Assembly: GCF_020523985.1 (NCBI RefSeq)
Contig: NZ_JAIVKM010000001.1
Coordinates: 1,302,001-1,366,000, forward strand
Direction: 5' to 3'
DNA length: 64,000 nucleotides
DNA from: Mangrovibacter yixingensis
Lineage (GTDB): Bacteria; Pseudomonadota; Gammaproteobacteria; Enterobacterales; Enterobacteriaceae
Under the pieces are notes generated by a model that was not told the origin of the DNA, did no database searches, and saw nothing but the letters and a program-made list of their open reading frames with translations. How positions within the stretch are numbered: position 1 is the stretch's first letter; every line of letters starts with the position of its first letter. The position numbers and the translations under genes were made by a program. This document shows, piece after piece, positions 62,608 through 64,000 of this stretch.

Positions 62608-63531
62608 TTACGGTGCACTGCCCTTCCCTGCCAGTGCATTAAGGGCTATTGCTGCGGCGGCCGTGCGGTTATCTACCGCCAGTTTAGGAAACACCAGTTC
62701 CAGGTGTTTATTAACTGTGCGTGGGCTTAAATGCAAAATATCGCCAATCTCCCGGTTGGTTTTTCCCCGGGCAATCCATAGCAGCACTTCGGCCTCCCTG
62801 GGCGTCAGGCTAAGGTTTGCCCGCAGTGTATCCAGCGCGCTGTCTTCATCACGTGGGTTGATTTCCTCTATACGCAGCAGGCATTCACCTTCACCCGTCT
62901 GGCGAGAAAAGTAAAACTTCAGCGGTATATCCAGGCGAGAAAGGTCCAACGCCTGGCGAACACCTTCGCTGCTGTTTAACCACATCAGCATACGGTTGAT
63001 AAACTTGCGGGTGGGCAGAAAATTTTCATCACAACAGGAACGCATTAACTGCCAGGCATTGGGTGTCGCCCACAGAAGTTGCCCTTGCTGATTAACGACA
63101 CACATCGTTTGCCCAACGAAATCCATTGCGCTGTAAGCACTTGTGGTCAGGCGTGAATTCCGCAAATGGGTGCGCATTCTTACCAGCAACTCTTCCATGC
63201 GAATCGGTTTCACCACGTAATCCACCACGCCAGCATCAAAGGCATTGACCACGTTATCGGTATCGCTCAACCCGGTCATAAAAATAATGGGCGTATTCCA
63301 GAGTGCCGGGCTTTCGCGCAGGCGTTTGCTGGTTTCGAAACCGTCCAGATGCGGCATCACGGCATCCAGCAAAATAATATCAGGGGTAATTTGCCGGGTA
63401 ATAGACAGTGCCTGGCTACCTTCCAATGCCACCAGCACTGTAAAACCCGCTTCATCCAGTGTGTCGTTTAGCATACTTACGGTATTAATATCGTCATCAA
63501 CAATCAGTACGGTAGGTTTCGCGGAACTCAT
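62608..63531 (-). CDS. LuxR-type response regulator
   Basis: A 307-residue regulator with an N-terminal receiver (VLIVDDDINTVSML; phosphate acceptor D56 in ILLDAVMP; the switch Thr/Lys region MTGLSDTDNV and VVKPIRME), a middle region of about 100 residues resembling a PAS fold (SAMDFVGQTMCVVNQQGQLL), and a C-terminal LuxR helix-turn-helix (LTPREAEVLLWIARGKTNRE then IGDILHLSPRTVNKHL). The start overlaps the upstream kinase gene by four bases (ATGA), so the two form a two-component pair. Confidence 0.9.
   Translation of the reverse strand: MSSAKPTVLIVDDDINTVSMLNDTLDEAGFTVLVALEGSQALSITRQITPDIILLDAVMPHLDGFETSKRLRESPALWNTPIIFMTGLSDTDNVVNAFDAGVVDYVVKPIRMEELLVRMRTHLRNSRLTTSAYSAMDFVGQTMCVVNQQGQLLWATPNAWQLMRSCCDENFLPTRKFINRMLMWLNSSEGVRQALDLSRLDIPLKFYFSRQTGEGECLLRIEEINPRDEDSALDTLRANLSLTPREAEVLLWIARGKTNREIGDILHLSPRTVNKHLELVFPKLAVDNRTAAAAIALNALAGKGSAP
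62621..62628 (-). other. KOPS-type octamer (minus strand)
   Basis: CCCTTCCC on the + strand reads GGGAAGGG on the minus strand and so points left toward dif, as expected on this side of dif. It could occur by chance. Confidence 0.3.
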
Positions 63532-64000
63532 GAAGTGCCTCCCAGTTGTTCAAGGTATGACACGATCTCTTCAAATCTGAAGCAGTCTGTTAACTCATTA
63601 AGCCTTGCGCTGTCAGTGGTGCTGATAGATTTAGCGTTGGTGTGCTGGCTGAGTAATTCGCGCAGCCCGCGCACATATCCCAACCTGGCAAGGTCTTTCA
63701 TTTCATTAATTTGGGCACCAGTCAGCCCGGTTGACCCGACTGTATTTTCCTGGTTTACCGCTAAACGGTGTTCACTGTCCCATGTCAGTTGCAGAGCTTC
63801 ACCTATCGATTCCAATAGCAAAGGCACCTGGACCGGTTTCACCAGGTAACGCAGCTCTTTCTCTTGAGTGTTGTCGCGCGATTTTCCCTCACCGGCTTCA
63901 GCGGAAATCATAATAACTGGCTGGGTAAATCCGTGACACTGTAACTTATTGCGTAATTCCCAGCCTGATGTCACAGGCATGGCGACATCAAGCAAAAATA
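63528..64000 (-). CDS. Hybrid sensor kinase, C-terminal receiver part (gene continues beyond window)
   Basis: The frame is open to the window edge. It reads LLDVAMPVTSGWELRNKLQ, the phosphoacceptor region of a receiver domain, then PVIMISAEAGEGKSRD and LRYLVKPVQVPLLLESIGEA with the conserved Lys. A C-terminal tail of about 85 residues follows. The kinase domain must lie to the right of the window. Coupled by ATGA to the response regulator. Signal unknown. Confidence 0.85.
   Translation of the reverse strand, partial: FLLDVAMPVTSGWELRNKLQCHGFTQPVIMISAEAGEGKSRDNTQEKELRYLVKPVQVPLLLESIGEALQLTWDSEHRLAVNQENTVGSTGLTGAQINEMKDLARLGYVRGLRELLSQHTNAKSISTTDSARLNELTDCFRFEEIVSYLEQLGGTS

Noticed and set aside
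63166..63176. GGTGCGCAT as a second dif arm
   Set aside because: Only nine bases of the XerC arm match, no centre or XerD arm follows, and it is inside the response-regulator gene.
1..64000. CRISPR arrays, tRNA or rRNA genes, intact insertion sequences
   Set aside because: No regularly spaced repeats, tRNA-like folds, rRNA segments or complete transposase genes were seen on either strand.

Overview
This is a chromosomal segment from a member of the Enterobacteriaceae that is not E. coli itself. From about 35.5 kb to 52.3 kb the order ydeE, eamA, marBAR, marC, sotB, yneJ, sad, glsB, yneG, dgcF, uxaB follows the E. coli 34-35 min region, and dcp and mgtS at the left belong to the same backbone. 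The genus cannot be fixed from this sequence alone. The window lies in the replication terminus. A dif site matching the E. coli sequence as I remember it sits at 59280-59307, a Tus-binding Ter site follows uxaB at 52371-52393, and two perfect matS sites lie at 31699 and 49701.

Left part (1-21 kb): the 3' end of a xanthine dehydrogenase molybdenum subunit gene and xdhC, then dcp, then a type VI secretion (T6SS) module. The module holds vgrG, a DUF4123 adaptor gene with an in-frame stop, three tandem immunity-type lipoprotein genes, a Tle1-like phospholipase, PAAR, a frameshifted membrane-protein gene, an IcmF/TssM gene and a small ORF. No other T6SS structural genes are present here. After it come a GST gene, several very small membrane-protein genes including an MgtS homologue, and ftrA.

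Middle (21-35.5 kb): a rhodanese, a MetE-like methyltransferase with possible MetJ boxes, then a urea-nitrogen operon: allophanate hydrolase, urea carboxylase, a GntR/FCD regulator and the UrtABCDE urea ABC transporter. A textbook sigma-54 promoter and a palindrome centred on GTATAC precede it. This suggests NtrC-type nitrogen control plus substrate-dependent repression. Urea would be imported by Urt, carboxylated to allophanate, then hydrolysed to ammonia and CO2.

Right part (35.5-64 kb): the conserved backbone, interrupted by a lactate-dehydrogenase-family gene, a chemoreceptor and a two-wing GntR regulator. It is followed by an ABC transporter lacking its ATPase, the yjfLMC cluster (yjfM frameshifted) and an AT-rich lipoprotein gene. 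Around dif lies a variable patch: a decayed DUF3396 (T6SS immunity family) gene, an unknown gene whose product has a central hydrophobic region, a four-helix membrane protein gene directly behind it, a class II Fic protein with a palindromic promoter, and the start of a hybrid-kinase/LuxR two-component system that runs off the window.

Three genes show single lesions (DUF4123 stop, the frameshift near 13.74 kb, the yjfM A-run). The two frameshifts sit at short homopolymers, so assembly error must be excluded before they are called pseudogenes.
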